A stretch of 64,000 nucleotides of DNA from Citrobacter farmeri (GCF_019048065.1 NZ_CP077291.1:2294001-2358000), one strand, 5' to 3'; numbered from the stretch's first letter, positions 18,805 through 27,714 are shown. Made by a program: numbers and translations. The notes: generated by a model from the sequence alone, not told the origin.

Positions 18805-19602
18805 CTAGAGCTGAAGCGAGAGTTCCATCGCGGAACGGCGCAAAGGAGCCAGTGCTTTCTCTTTTAACGCGGCGGGAGGCATTGATGACGCCGGCACCCC
18901 GACGTTGAGGGCTGCAACGACGGTACCATTGCGGGAGAGCAGCGGAACGGCAAGGGAGCAGAGCCCGACTTCAATCTGCCTGTCGGCCAGCGCATAACCC
19001 TGAATACGCACGCGGGCGATCTCTTCCCGTAGCGCCGCCAGATCGCAGATTGTGTGCGGGGTATAGCGGAGCAACTGCACTCGTGACAACGTCACTTCTA
19101 ATTGTTCCTCGGGAAGTGCGCTAAGCAGTACACGTCCCATCGAGGTGGCCCACGCGGGCAGTCGGCTGCCGCGCCCGATGTCGACGCTCAGCAGGTTGTT
19201 CACCGCCGCGCGGGCGATGTACAGCACATTGTCGCCATCAAGCGTGGCGGCAGAACAGGATTCACCGAGTGATTTTCCCAGGTTATCCAGCGCCGCCTGC
19301 GCTACTTTTGCCAGCGGCGTACCCGCGAGATACGCGTGTCCTACGGCCAGCACGCGTGGCAGCAGTTCATAGCTGCGCCCGTCAGGACTGTGCACCATTC
19401 CCAGCGCCGCCAGGGTATAGAGACAGCGACGCACCGCCGCGCGGGAAATCTGCGTTTTCTGACTAAGTTGTGAAATTGTCAGGCGCTGACGCTGAGGAGT
19501 AAACGCATTCAGGACTTCCAGACCTCGCGCCAGAGATAACATAAAGTTAGGGTCAGACTTCGCCTGGGGAGTACCTATAACTAACTGATTTTTATCGCTC
19601 AT
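18805..19602 (-). CDS. IclR-family regulator of the beta-ketoadipate pathway (PcaR/PcaU-like)
   Basis: A 265-residue IclR-type protein. The N-terminal winged helix is in LSLARGLEVLNAFTPQRQRLTISQLSQKTQISRAAVRRCLYTL. The effector domain follows, with GESCSAATLDGDNVLYIARA, LPAWATSMGRVLLSALP and GYALADRQIEVGLCSLAVPLL, typical of the PcaR/PcaU/PobR subgroup. That subgroup senses beta-ketoadipate or protocatechuate. It is divergent from catB, and the intergenic region carries a palindrome like the known PcaR box. It likely controls catBCA-benABCD. It starts with an AGGAGAAGGA ribosome site and marks the left end of the inserted segment. Confidence 0.86.
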   Translation of the reverse strand: MSDKNQLVIGTPQAKSDPNFMLSLARGLEVLNAFTPQRQRLTISQLSQKTQISRAAVRRCLYTLAALGMVHSPDGRSYELLPRVLAVGHAYLAGTPLAKVAQAALDNLGKSLGESCSAATLDGDNVLYIARAAVNNLLSVDIGRGSRLPAWATSMGRVLLSALPEEQLEVTLSRVQLLRYTPHTICDLAALREEIARVRIQGYALADRQIEVGLCSLAVPLLSRNGTVVAALNVGVPASSMPPAALKEKALAPLRRSAMELSLQL

Positions 19603-19730
19603 TGAGTCCTTCTCCTGTGCAATTCAAATCCTTAACCGCATCAACTATACCGCTCAGGTGAACGCGGGTCGGGGAATATCCGTATTTTTCCACCGGGATC
19701 ACATTATTAACCTCAATGTAACAATTACGC

Positions 19731-19758
19731 CGATAATCGCACAACATTTCGATTATCG
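19731..19758. promoter_or_regulatory. putative PcaR-type operator upstream of catB
   Basis: Perfect 9-base inverted repeat CGATAATCG (19731-19739) and CGATTATCG (19750-19758), 10 bases apart. CGATAATCGCAC matches most of the PcaR box as I recall it from Pseudomonas. It lies about 105 bases before catB and between the divergent regulator and catB, so it suits an IclR-family operator. Confidence 0.6.
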
Positions 19759-19862
19759 CCGTTGACCATCACCGTTGCGCGCACCTATTGTCAAAAGCAC
19801 CGTCACCGTGGGTTATCACCGGTGGCACGAAAAGTGATGATATTCATGCTCAGGAAGAAACA

Positions 19863-20987
19863 ATGACTGCGACCGTTGAACGTATTGAAAGCTGGCTGGT
19901 TGATGTCCCGACGATTCGGCCTCACAAACTCTCCATGACCACGATGGGGTGCCAGACGCTGGTGATTGTCCGGATTACGCGTTCAGACGGGATCAGCGGC
20001 ATTGGCGAAGCCACTACCATTGGCGGACTCAGCTATGGGGTGGAAAGCCCGGAGGCGATTCAGTCCGCGATTACGCACTATTTCGCACCGCTACTGAAAG
20101 GCCAGTCAGCCGAGAATCTGAATGCGCTGATCTTGCGTATTAACAGTGCCATCAAAGGCAATACGTTTGCTAAATCAGCCATTGAAACCGCGCTGCTGGA
20201 TGCTCAGGGGAAAGCGCTGGGGCTGCCGGTTTCCGCGCTGTTAGGTGGGGCGTTGAATACCGTAATGCCGGTCCTGTGGACGCTCGCCAGCGGGAGTACG
20301 GACAACGATATCGCCGAGGGGCAGCGACTGCTGGATGCCGGGAGGCATCAGGCGTTTAAGCTGAAAATCGGTGCCCGGGAACTGGAGACAGACCTGCGCC
20401 ATACGCGCGCTATTGTTGAGGCGTTGGGGGATCGCGCCAGTATCCGCGTTGACGTCAACCAGGCGTGGGATGCCACGTCGGCAGCCAAAGGATGTCGGGA
20501 ACTGGCGGCCATGGGCGTCGATCTGATTGAACAACCGGTGAGCGCCGAGGACAGCGATGCGTTGGTTCGCCTGAGTCAGCGTATCGATACGGCTGTCCTT
20601 GCGGATGAGTCCGTTGCCAGCCATTTCGACGGTTACCGTCTGGCACAGCAGGGGTTCAGCGGCGCGTATGCTCTGAAAATTGCCAAAGCTGGCGGACCGA
20701 ATAGCGTGCTGAAACTGGCGCACGTTGCGCAGGCGGCGGGCATCGGTCTGTACGGCGGCACGATGCTTGAAGGCACCGTGGGCACCGTGGCGTCACTGCA
20801 TGCCTGGTCAACCCTGCCGTTGCAGTGGGGCACAGAGATGTTCGGCCCGCTGCTGCTCAAAGATGACATCGTTAGCAATCCGCTCTCCTTCGCCGACGGT
20901 GGCGTGGTGCTACCGCAAACGCCGGGACTGGGAGTCGAACTGGATGAGGAAAAACTGCAGTTTTATGCCCGCAAGCATCGGGAATAA
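19863..20987 (+). CDS. catB: muconate cycloisomerase
   Basis: A 374-residue enolase-superfamily enzyme converting cis,cis-muconate to muconolactone. The KLK motif (Lys167 and Lys169 in FKLKIG) supplies the catalytic base; acidic metal ligands follow in RVDVNQAW (Asp197), LIEQPV (Glu223) and ADES (Asp248). The ATG at 19863 was chosen for its CAGGAAGAAAC ribosome site and for fit to the family N-terminus. It is the first gene of a same-strand run catB-catC-catA-benABCD, divergent from the IclR regulator. Confidence 0.93.
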   Translation: MTATVERIESWLVDVPTIRPHKLSMTTMGCQTLVIVRITRSDGISGIGEATTIGGLSYGVESPEAIQSAITHYFAPLLKGQSAENLNALILRINSAIKGNTFAKSAIETALLDAQGKALGLPVSALLGGALNTVMPVLWTLASGSTDNDIAEGQRLLDAGRHQAFKLKIGARELETDLRHTRAIVEALGDRASIRVDVNQAWDATSAAKGCRELAAMGVDLIEQPVSAEDSDALVRLSQRIDTAVLADESVASHFDGYRLAQQGFSGAYALKIAKAGGPNSVLKLAHVAQAAGIGLYGGTMLEGTVGTVASLHAWSTLPLQWGTEMFGPLLLKDDIVSNPLSFADGGVVLPQTPGLGVELDEEKLQFYARKHRE

Positions 20988-21003
20988 CAGGAGAACCTAA
21001 TTA

Positions 21004-21294
21004 ATGTTATTTAAAGTAGAGATGACCGTGAATATTCCTTACGGAATGCCGGCTAATGAAATCGAAGAGATTAAATCACGGGAAAAAGCTTATTCCCAAC
21101 AGTTACAACGAGACGGTAAATGGCGACATATCTGGCGCATTGCCGGTCTGTACGCCAATGTCAGCATATTTGATGTCGACGATGCCGAAGAATTACACCA
21201 GATATTAATGGCGCTGCCTTTATATCCATTCATGGATATTCGTATAGAAGCGCTGTGCCGCCATCCATCTTCTATTCACAGTAACGACCGATAA
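21004..21294 (+). CDS. catC: muconolactone delta-isomerase
   Basis: A 96-residue protein with the family start MLFKVEMTVNIPYGMP and the conserved WRIAGLYANVSIFDVDDAEELHQIL and LPLYPFMDI segments. It moves the double bond of muconolactone to give beta-ketoadipate enol-lactone and forms a decameric cytoplasmic enzyme. It lies 16 bases after catB, in the same transcript. Confidence 0.94.
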   Translation: MLFKVEMTVNIPYGMPANEIEEIKSREKAYSQQLQRDGKWRHIWRIAGLYANVSIFDVDDAEELHQILMALPLYPFMDIRIEALCRHPSSIHSNDR

Positions 21295-21359
21295 TAGCCG
21301 TACCGCATGCCGGAATCATCCGGTATAAACCCTACAGACAATAATAAGTGAGAAGCATT

Positions 21360-22286
21360 ATGAGCCACTCTTTTATCCAACAAGATGACGTACAGAAATT
21401 ATTACGTGAAGGCGCCGGATTAAATGGTGCGGAAGGTAATGAGCGCTTTAAATCAATTATTCATCGCCTGCTCGGTGATATTTGTACGCTCATCGACGAC
21501 TATAATGTCACACAAGAAGAATTCTGGCATGCGGTGAATTATCTGCATGAGCTGGGCGGACGTCAGGAAGCGGCGCTGCTCGCTGCAGGCCTTGGCCTTG
21601 AGCACTTTCTCGATCTGCGCCAGGAGGCCATCGAATCCCGTCAGTCATCAGAAACGGGCACTCCGCGCACTATCGAAGGTCCGCTGTATGTTGCCAACGC
21701 ACCGCTGGCTGAGGGTTATGCCCGGATGGATGACGGCAAAGATGCGGGTGAAGTGATGTGGCTGCACGGCCAGGTCAGAGACGTCCACGGACAGCCGGTG
21801 GCCGGGGCTATAGTCGATATCTGGCATGCCAACACGCTGGGCAACTACTCTTTCTTCGATAAGAGCCAGAGCGACTACAACCTGCGTCGTCGCATTTGTA
21901 CCGACGCTGAAGGGCGCTACAGCGTGCGTAGTATTCTGCCTTCGGGTTACGGTTGCCCGCCAGACGGCCCGACGCAGAAATTACTCAATCAACTGGGCCG
22001 CCACGGCAACCGTCCAGCGCACATTCACTTCTTTGTCTCTGCGCCGGGCTTTAAGCACCTGACCAGCCAGATCAACCTGAACGGCGACCAGTATCTGTGG
22101 GATGATTTCGCCTTCGCCACCCGTGATGGCCTGATTGCCGACCCGGTGAAGGTCAGCGATCCTGCGTTGATTCAGCAACGTGACCTTGCCGGTGAACATA
22201 CCGAAGTCTGTTTCGACTTTACGCTGTGCGCGGCGCAGCGTGCTGAGGAAGAGCAGCGTATTACCCGACTGCGCGCTCAGGAATAA
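21360..22286 (+). CDS. catA: catechol 1,2-dioxygenase
   Basis: A 308-residue intradiol dioxygenase that opens catechol to cis,cis-muconate. Non-heme iron ligands are seen at the expected places: Tyr163 in GNYSFFD, Tyr197 in SGYGCPPDGP, His221 and His223 in RPAHIHFF. The N-terminal 100 residues form the helical dimerisation domain. The ATG at 21360 was preferred over a GTG four codons earlier. It follows catC by 65 bases and precedes benA by the same amount. Confidence 0.95.
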   Translation: MSHSFIQQDDVQKLLREGAGLNGAEGNERFKSIIHRLLGDICTLIDDYNVTQEEFWHAVNYLHELGGRQEAALLAAGLGLEHFLDLRQEAIESRQSSETGTPRTIEGPLYVANAPLAEGYARMDDGKDAGEVMWLHGQVRDVHGQPVAGAIVDIWHANTLGNYSFFDKSQSDYNLRRRICTDAEGRYSVRSILPSGYGCPPDGPTQKLLNQLGRHGNRPAHIHFFVSAPGFKHLTSQINLNGDQYLWDDFAFATRDGLIADPVKVSDPALIQQRDLAGEHTEVCFDFTLCAAQRAEEEQRITRLRAQE

Positions 22287-22350
22287 TTCACGACGCCTGT
22301 CTGACTCGTACCGTTTTATTAATCCTGAATGATGCAGGAGGGATATACTC

Positions 22351-23739
22351 ATGCAAAAAACGCTCTCGGCATTAAAAGATAAAATCACGCAGGCCCTGAT
22401 TGTGGATCGTGATAACCATATTTATCGTTGCCATCGTTCGATATTTACCGATGAGCAGCTATTTAATCTGGAACTAAAACATATATTCGAAGGGAACTGG
22501 GTATTTCTGGCACATGAAAGTCAGATCCCGGAACCCGGCGATTATTTTACCCTGACGGTGGGGCGACAACCGGTCATTATCACACGCGATAAAAAGAACG
22601 AACTCCACGCGTTAATTAATAGCTGTGCGCATCGTGGCGCCATGTTATGCCGACGCAAAACGGGGAATAAGAGCTCTTTTACCTGTCCGTTTCACGGCTG
22701 GACCTTCAGTAATAACGGCAAATTACTGAAGGCGAAAGATGAAAATACCGGCGGTTACCCGGAAACATTTAAGCATGAAGGTTCACACGATCTTAAATCG
22801 CTGCCGCGTTTTGCCTCATATCGCGGATTTCTGTTCGGCAGCCTGAGTGAGGATGTGCTGCCGCTGGAAGCGTACCTCGGCGAGACCTGCAAAATTATCG
22901 ACCTGATGGTCGACCAGGCTCCTGAAGGGCTGGAGGTTCTGAAAGGTTCGTCCAGCTATGTCTACGAAGGCAACTGGAAACTGGGAGCGGAAAACGGGGC
23001 CGATGGTTATCACGTCAGCGTGGTGCACTGGAACTACGCCTCCACCATGTCGCGCCGAAATTACGAGGCGGAAGGGACGCGTGCGGTGGATGCCAACGGC
23101 TGGTCTAAGAGCCTCGGCGGCGGCTACGGGTTTGAACACGGCCATATGCTGCTGTGGACGCGGGCGATGAATCCTGAAGTCCGCCCGGTGTACGATCATC
23201 GCGAACGCCTGCAGGCGGAGTTTGGTGAAAATCGCGCTGACCAGATGGTGAATGAGACGCGGAATTTGTGCCTCTATCCCAATGTGTACCTGATGGATCA
23301 GTTCTCAACGCAGATCCGCGTCATTCGTCCTCTTGCCGTCGATAAGACGGAAGTGACGATCTGGTGTTTTGCGCCTAAAGGCGAATCAGACCAGGCCCGC
23401 GCGCTGCGCATCCGCCAGTATGAGGATTTCTTTAACGTCAGCGGAATGGGAACGCCCGACGATCTTGAAGAGTTCAGCGCCTGTCAGCGGGGTTATCTGG
23501 GCGAAAATCTGGCGTGGAGCGATCTCAGTCGCGGCGCACTGCACTGGGTGGACGGACCCGATGAGCATGCGCAACATGTCGGCTTTACCCCCTTGCTGAG
23601 CGGCGTCAAATCTGAAGATGAGGCGCTCTACATCGCCCATCACCACCACTGGCAGAACGTAATGCTCGCGGCGGTGGAAAAGGAACATCAGCAATATGAA
23701 CAGTCAATTACGCAACGCGTGGAGGTGGGCGGATGTTAA
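22351..23739 (+). CDS. benA: benzoate 1,2-dioxygenase, large subunit
   Basis: A 462-residue Rieske oxygenase alpha subunit. The [2Fe-2S] ligands are Cys92-X-His94 (CAHRG) and Cys112-X2-His115 (CPFHGW). The mononuclear iron site is in GADGYHVSVVHWNY at about 217-230. With BenB it adds both oxygen atoms to benzoate to form the cis-diol. It overlaps benB by seven bases. The sequence fits BenA better than the toluate XylX branch mainly through context with benD and catA; toluate activity cannot be excluded. Confidence 0.93.
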   Translation: MQKTLSALKDKITQALIVDRDNHIYRCHRSIFTDEQLFNLELKHIFEGNWVFLAHESQIPEPGDYFTLTVGRQPVIITRDKKNELHALINSCAHRGAMLCRRKTGNKSSFTCPFHGWTFSNNGKLLKAKDENTGGYPETFKHEGSHDLKSLPRFASYRGFLFGSLSEDVLPLEAYLGETCKIIDLMVDQAPEGLEVLKGSSSYVYEGNWKLGAENGADGYHVSVVHWNYASTMSRRNYEAEGTRAVDANGWSKSLGGGYGFEHGHMLLWTRAMNPEVRPVYDHRERLQAEFGENRADQMVNETRNLCLYPNVYLMDQFSTQIRVIRPLAVDKTEVTIWCFAPKGESDQARALRIRQYEDFFNVSGMGTPDDLEEFSACQRGYLGENLAWSDLSRGALHWVDGPDEHAQHVGFTPLLSGVKSEDEALYIAHHHHWQNVMLAAVEKEHQQYEQSITQRVEVGGC

Positions 23740-24218
23740 CGCTTGAACAGGTTCGCCAGTTTCTCTACTACGAAGCGCGGTTACTGGACGATCGTCAGTG
23801 GGACGCGTGGCTCAATTGCTACAGTCCAAAGGTCGTTTTCTGGATGCCTGCCTGGGGCGATGATGATAGAACCACCGGCGATCCTCAGCGAGAGATTTCA
23901 CTTATCTATTATCCCAACCGGGACGGACTGGAAGACCGGGTGTATCGCATCAAAACCGAACGTTCCGGCGCCAGCACTCCGGAGCCACGTACCACGCATA
24001 TGATCAGTAATATCGAGCGGTTAGGCGAGAAAGAGGGCGGCATCGAGGTGCGCTACAACTGGGTCACCTACAGCCATCGTTATCAGCACACCGACGCCTA
24101 TTTCGGCACAACGCACTGCACGCTGGTCGAACAGGACGGTCAGCCGCTCATCACGCGTAAAACGGTACGGCTCAATAACGACTATATCCGTCAGGTGATT
24201 GACGTTTACCATATTTAA
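23733..24218 (+). CDS. benB: benzoate 1,2-dioxygenase, small subunit
   Basis: A 161-residue ring-hydroxylating beta subunit with an SnoaL-like fold: start LEQVRQFLYYEARLLDDRQWDAWL and the motif FWMPAWGDDDRTTGDPQREISLIYY. It has no redox centre and supports the alpha3beta3 structure. Its ATG lies inside the last codons of benA, showing translational coupling. Confidence 0.94.
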   Translation: MLTLEQVRQFLYYEARLLDDRQWDAWLNCYSPKVVFWMPAWGDDDRTTGDPQREISLIYYPNRDGLEDRVYRIKTERSGASTPEPRTTHMISNIERLGEKEGGIEVRYNWVTYSHRYQHTDAYFGTTHCTLVEQDGQPLITRKTVRLNNDYIRQVIDVYHI

Positions 24219-24227
24219 GAGGTGCTT

Positions 24228-25244
24228 ATGAGTTTTACGATTGCCCTCAACTTTGAGGACGGCATCACCCGTTTTATTCAGTGCAACGCCGGTGAAAAGG
24301 TGCTGGATGCCGCATACCGGCAGAAAGTGAACCTGCCGATGGACTGCTCCGACGGCGTCTGCGGCACCTGTAAATGCCACTGTGCCAGTGGCGATTACGC
24401 GCTGGGAGAGGACTTTCTGGAAGAGGCGTTAAGCGATGACGAAGCGACCGCACGGCAGGTGTTGACCTGCCAGATGATCCCCTCCAGCGACTGTGTGATT
24501 GACGTGCCGGTCGCCGCCGCACAGTGCAAAACCAGCATCACGACCACAGACGCAGACGTGCTGGCGATCAATGCGCTCTCTGAGACGGCAATTGAACTGG
24601 TCGTGCGTCCGCAGATCGCGCTCCATTTTCTGTCCGGGCAGTATATCAACATTCAGGTCCCGGGCACGGCGCAGCAGCGCGCCTATTCGTTTAGTTCGCT
24701 GCCTGGCAGCGAAGAAGGGCGATTTCTGATCCGCAATGTACCAGGCGGGTTGATGAGCCAGTGGCTGACCCAGCGTGGACAACCTGGCGATACCCTCACG
24801 CTCAGCGGTCCGATGGGCAGTTTCTATCTGCGTCACGGCGAACGCCCGGTGCTGATGCTCGCCGGCGGCACCGGACTGGCGCCGATGCTGTCGATGCTGG
24901 AAACGCTCAGCGTACAGCGGAGCCCGCGGCAGGTCACGCTGCTGTATGGTGTGACCTGTGACGCTGACCTGGTCAAAACCGACGCACTGGACGCTTTCCA
25001 GAACACACTCGCAGGCTTTCGCTGGTTACCTGTTGTCGCCGACGCGCAAAGCCGTTGCCCGCAGCGCGGTTTTGTCACCGATCATCTCAGTGAGGCGATG
25101 CTAAATCAGGGCGATGTGGATATTTATCTCTGCGGTCCGCCGCCGATGGTCAACGCCATTACCACGGCGTTACGCGAGCGAGGCATTACGCCAGCCGGTT
25201 TCTGGTATGAAAAATTTATTGCCAGCCAGAGTGCGGCGGCATAA
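24228..25244 (+). CDS. benC: benzoate 1,2-dioxygenase electron-transfer component
   Basis: A 338-residue reductase. An N-terminal plant-type [2Fe-2S] domain carries Cys40, Cys45, Cys48 and Cys81 (CSDGVCGTC...C). An FAD domain (RAYSFSSLPG) and an NAD domain (LMLAGGTGLAPMLSML, CGPPPMV) follow. It passes electrons from NADH to BenA. The ATG at 24228, with AGAGG upstream, was chosen over a GTG two codons earlier. Spacing to benB is 9 bases. Confidence 0.94.
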   Translation: MSFTIALNFEDGITRFIQCNAGEKVLDAAYRQKVNLPMDCSDGVCGTCKCHCASGDYALGEDFLEEALSDDEATARQVLTCQMIPSSDCVIDVPVAAAQCKTSITTTDADVLAINALSETAIELVVRPQIALHFLSGQYINIQVPGTAQQRAYSFSSLPGSEEGRFLIRNVPGGLMSQWLTQRGQPGDTLTLSGPMGSFYLRHGERPVLMLAGGTGLAPMLSMLETLSVQRSPRQVTLLYGVTCDADLVKTDALDAFQNTLAGFRWLPVVADAQSRCPQRGFVTDHLSEAMLNQGDVDIYLCGPPPMVNAITTALRERGITPAGFWYEKFIASQSAAA

Positions 25245-25253
25245 GGAGCCTCT

Positions 25254-26027
25254 ATGCGATTTAACGATAAAGTCGTGGCAATTACCGGCGCAGCGCAGGG
25301 GATTGGCCGCCAGACGGCTATTCAGGCGGCACAAGAGGGGGCGCGGTTGTTACTTATCGATCGTTCCCGTCACGTCCATGAACTGGCGGCCACGCTGGCG
25401 TCCGGCGGGTGTCAGGTGCTGGCGCTGGAGGCGGATCTGGAACAATGGGAAAGCACCGAACAGGTTTTTGCCGCCGGCGTCGCGCATTTTGGTCAACTGG
25501 ACGTGCTGGTGAATAACGTCGGAGGGACCATCTGGGCCCGCCCGTTTGCTGAATATCAGCCGGATCAGATTGAGAAAGAGATCCGCCGTTCGCTGTTCCC
25601 GACGCTGTGGGGGTGTCGTGCCGCGCTGCCGTGGATGCTGAAACAAGGGCACGGCAGTATTGTGAATATCTCTTCCGTCGCCACGGGCGGGGTGAATCGC
25701 GTGCCGTACTCGGCGGCGAAGGGCGGCGTCAACGCGCTAACACGATCGATTGCGATGGAGTACAGCGGGAGCGGCATTCGTATTAACGCCGTAGCACCCG
25801 GAGGGACCGATGCCCCGGCGCGTCTCGTACCGCGTAATGAGGAAACGCCATCTGCCCAGGAGCAGGCGTGGTATCAGCAGGTGATTGATCAAACCCTCGA
25901 CAGCAGTCTGATGCACCGCTACGGAACGCTGACGGAGCAGGCGAATGCGATTCTGTTTCTCGCCAGCGATGACGCCAGCTATATCACCGGCGTCACCTTA
26001 CCGGTTGCCGGAGGCGATCTCGGTTGA
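25254..26027 (+). CDS. benD: benzoate cis-diol dehydrogenase
   Basis: A 257-residue short-chain dehydrogenase. It has the NAD-binding TGAAQGIG motif near the N-terminus, the NNVGG segment, a catalytic serine in NISSVATGG and the YSAAK motif. It oxidises and decarboxylates the benzoate diol to catechol, the substrate of CatA. It is the last gene of the catabolic run and is followed by a strong terminator. Confidence 0.94.
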   Translation: MRFNDKVVAITGAAQGIGRQTAIQAAQEGARLLLIDRSRHVHELAATLASGGCQVLALEADLEQWESTEQVFAAGVAHFGQLDVLVNNVGGTIWARPFAEYQPDQIEKEIRRSLFPTLWGCRAALPWMLKQGHGSIVNISSVATGGVNRVPYSAAKGGVNALTRSIAMEYSGSGIRINAVAPGGTDAPARLVPRNEETPSAQEQAWYQQVIDQTLDSSLMHRYGTLTEQANAILFLASDDASYITGVTLPVAGGDLG

Positions 26028-26038
26028 TGTTGTACTAT

Positions 26039-26074
26039 CAGTAGGCCGACCATCGCGTTCGGCTTACTGTTTTT
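26039..26074 (+). terminator. intrinsic terminator of the cat-ben operon
   Basis: An 11-base stem CAGTAGGCCGA / TCGGCTTACTG with one G-U pair and a 9-base loop, followed by TTTTT, starting 12 bases after the benD stop. Confidence 0.9.
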
Positions 26075-26152
26075 CCTCTCTTCACCCGCGTCAAAGTCAT
26101 TCACTTACGCAAAATTCTTCTTTATTGATAATCACGGCGCTGAACAAAAAGT

Positions 26153-26168
26153 TGGACATACGTTCAAT
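26153..26168. promoter_or_regulatory. putative SmvR operator 1, smvA side
   Basis: TTGGAC-ATAC-GTTCAA, sharing both arms and flanking AAG/TT with the palindrome upstream of smvR. It lies about 58 bases before the smvA start. Confidence 0.6.
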
Positions 26169-26189
26169 TTTCCGTAGGATCGACAAAGC

Positions 26190-26205
26190 TGGACATGTGT
26201 CCAGT
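26190..26205. promoter_or_regulatory. putative SmvR operator 2, smvA side
   Basis: CTGGACA-TG-TGTCCAG, a perfect palindrome with 7-base arms, sharing the TGGAC core with the other boxes and ending 20 bases before smvA. A repressor here would overlap the transcript start. Confidence 0.65.
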
Positions 26206-26225
26206 TTGTTTTCGTAGGGAGTTTT

Positions 26226-27713
26226 ATGTTTCGTCAGTGGTTAACGTTAGTGATTATTGTACTGGTCTACATTCCTGTTGCGATTGATGCAACGGTGTTG
26301 CACGTTGCCGCGCCCACGCTAAGCATGACGCTGGGTGCCAGTGGCAACGAACTGTTGTGGATCATTGATATTTACTCGCTGGTGATGGCAGGGATGGTAC
26401 TGCCGATGGGCGCGCTCGGCGATCGCATTGGTTTTAAACGCCTGCTGATCCTCGGAGGGGCACTGTTCGGTCTTGCGTCACTGGCCGCCGCCTTTGCGCA
26501 CACGGCCAGCTGGCTTATTGCCACCCGTGCCATTCTGGCGATTGGCGCGGCGATGATCGTGCCAGCGACGCTGGCCGGGATCCGTGCCACCTTTTCACAA
26601 GCTCGCCACCGCAACATGGCGCTTGGCGTCTGGGCAGCAGTGGGATCGGGTGGTGCGGCATTCGGCCCGCTGGTTGGCGGTATGCTGCTTGAGCACTTCT
26701 ACTGGGGCTCCGTGTTCTTAATCAATGTGCCGATTGTACTTGTCGTCGTGGCACTCACCGCGCGCTATGTTCCGCGTCAGGCAGGGCGTCGCGATCAGTC
26801 GCTGAATCTGGGACACGCCATCATGCTGATTGTCGCCATTCTGCTGCTGGTCTATAGCGCGAAGACGGCGCTGAAAGGGCATATTGCTACCGGCGTTATC
26901 GCGCTGGCACTGGTGAGCGGCGCACTGCTGCTGGCGCAGTTTGTGCGCATTCAACTGGCGGCGAGCCGTCCCATGATTGATATGCGTCTGTTCACCCACC
27001 GCATCATTTTGAGCGGCGTGGTGATGGCAATGACGGCGATGATTACGCTGGTCGGTTTTGAGCTGTTAATGGCGCAGGAACTGCAGTTTGTTCATGGCTT
27101 AACGCCGTATCAGGCGGGATTATTTATGCTGCCGGTGATGCTGGCCAGTGGATTCAGCGGCCCGATTGCCGGAATGCTGGTGTCGCGGCTGGGGCTGCGG
27201 AAAGTGGCAACCGGCGGGATGGCGCTGAGCGCCCTGAGTTTCTACGGACTGGCGGCAACGGACTTCAGCACTCAGCAAATCCAGGCCTGGGTGTTAATGG
27301 CGCTGCTGGGATTCAGCGCTGCCAGTGCGCTGTTGGCCTCAACCGCGGCGATCATGGCGGCGGCACCCGCCGAGAAAGCGGCAGCGGCCGGGGCGATCGA
27401 AACGATGGCCTATGAACTGGGAGCGGGGCTGGGGATTGCCATCTTTGGTCTGTTGCTCAGCCGCAGTTTTTCTGCGTCGATTACGCTGCCTGATGGACTG
27501 AACGCCGGAGAGGTAGAGCGCGCCTCGTCTTCAATGGGTGAAGCGGTACAACTGGCGCAGACGCTTCCTTCGGCACTGTCAGATATGGTTCTGCTGGCGG
27601 CAAAACAGGCGTTTACCTGGTCGCATAGTGTGGCATTGAGCAGTGCCGGAAGCATGCTGATTCTGCTGGCGGTGGGAATGTGGTTCAGCCTGGCGAAGGT
27701 CGCTCGCGAGTAA
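26226..27713 (+). CDS. smvA: SmvA, MFS efflux pump for methyl viologen and cationic biocides
   Basis: A 495-residue, 14-segment MFS transporter (DHA2 type), as long as Salmonella SmvA and starting with the same MFRQWLTLVIIVLVYIPVAI. It has the motif A segment GALGDRIGFKRLL and the motif C-like GVWAAVGSGGAAFGPLVGG. SmvA exports quaternary ammonium compounds, chlorhexidine, acriflavine and methyl viologen across the inner membrane. Position next to ompD and yddG matches Salmonella. It is probably controlled by SmvR through the palindromes upstream; it is unlikely to be the benzoate transporter. Confidence 0.95.
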   Translation: MFRQWLTLVIIVLVYIPVAIDATVLHVAAPTLSMTLGASGNELLWIIDIYSLVMAGMVLPMGALGDRIGFKRLLILGGALFGLASLAAAFAHTASWLIATRAILAIGAAMIVPATLAGIRATFSQARHRNMALGVWAAVGSGGAAFGPLVGGMLLEHFYWGSVFLINVPIVLVVVALTARYVPRQAGRRDQSLNLGHAIMLIVAILLLVYSAKTALKGHIATGVIALALVSGALLLAQFVRIQLAASRPMIDMRLFTHRIILSGVVMAMTAMITLVGFELLMAQELQFVHGLTPYQAGLFMLPVMLASGFSGPIAGMLVSRLGLRKVATGGMALSALSFYGLAATDFSTQQIQAWVLMALLGFSAASALLASTAAIMAAAPAEKAAAAGAIETMAYELGAGLGIAIFGLLLSRSFSASITLPDGLNAGEVERASSSMGEAVQLAQTLPSALSDMVLLAAKQAFTWSHSVALSSAGSMLILLAVGMWFSLAKVARE

Positions 27714-27714
27714 C

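Noticed and set aside
26226..27713. smvA as the benzoate transporter of the ben cluster
   Set aside because: It is a 14-segment DHA2 pump nearly identical to Salmonella SmvA, separated by a terminator and with its own operators.
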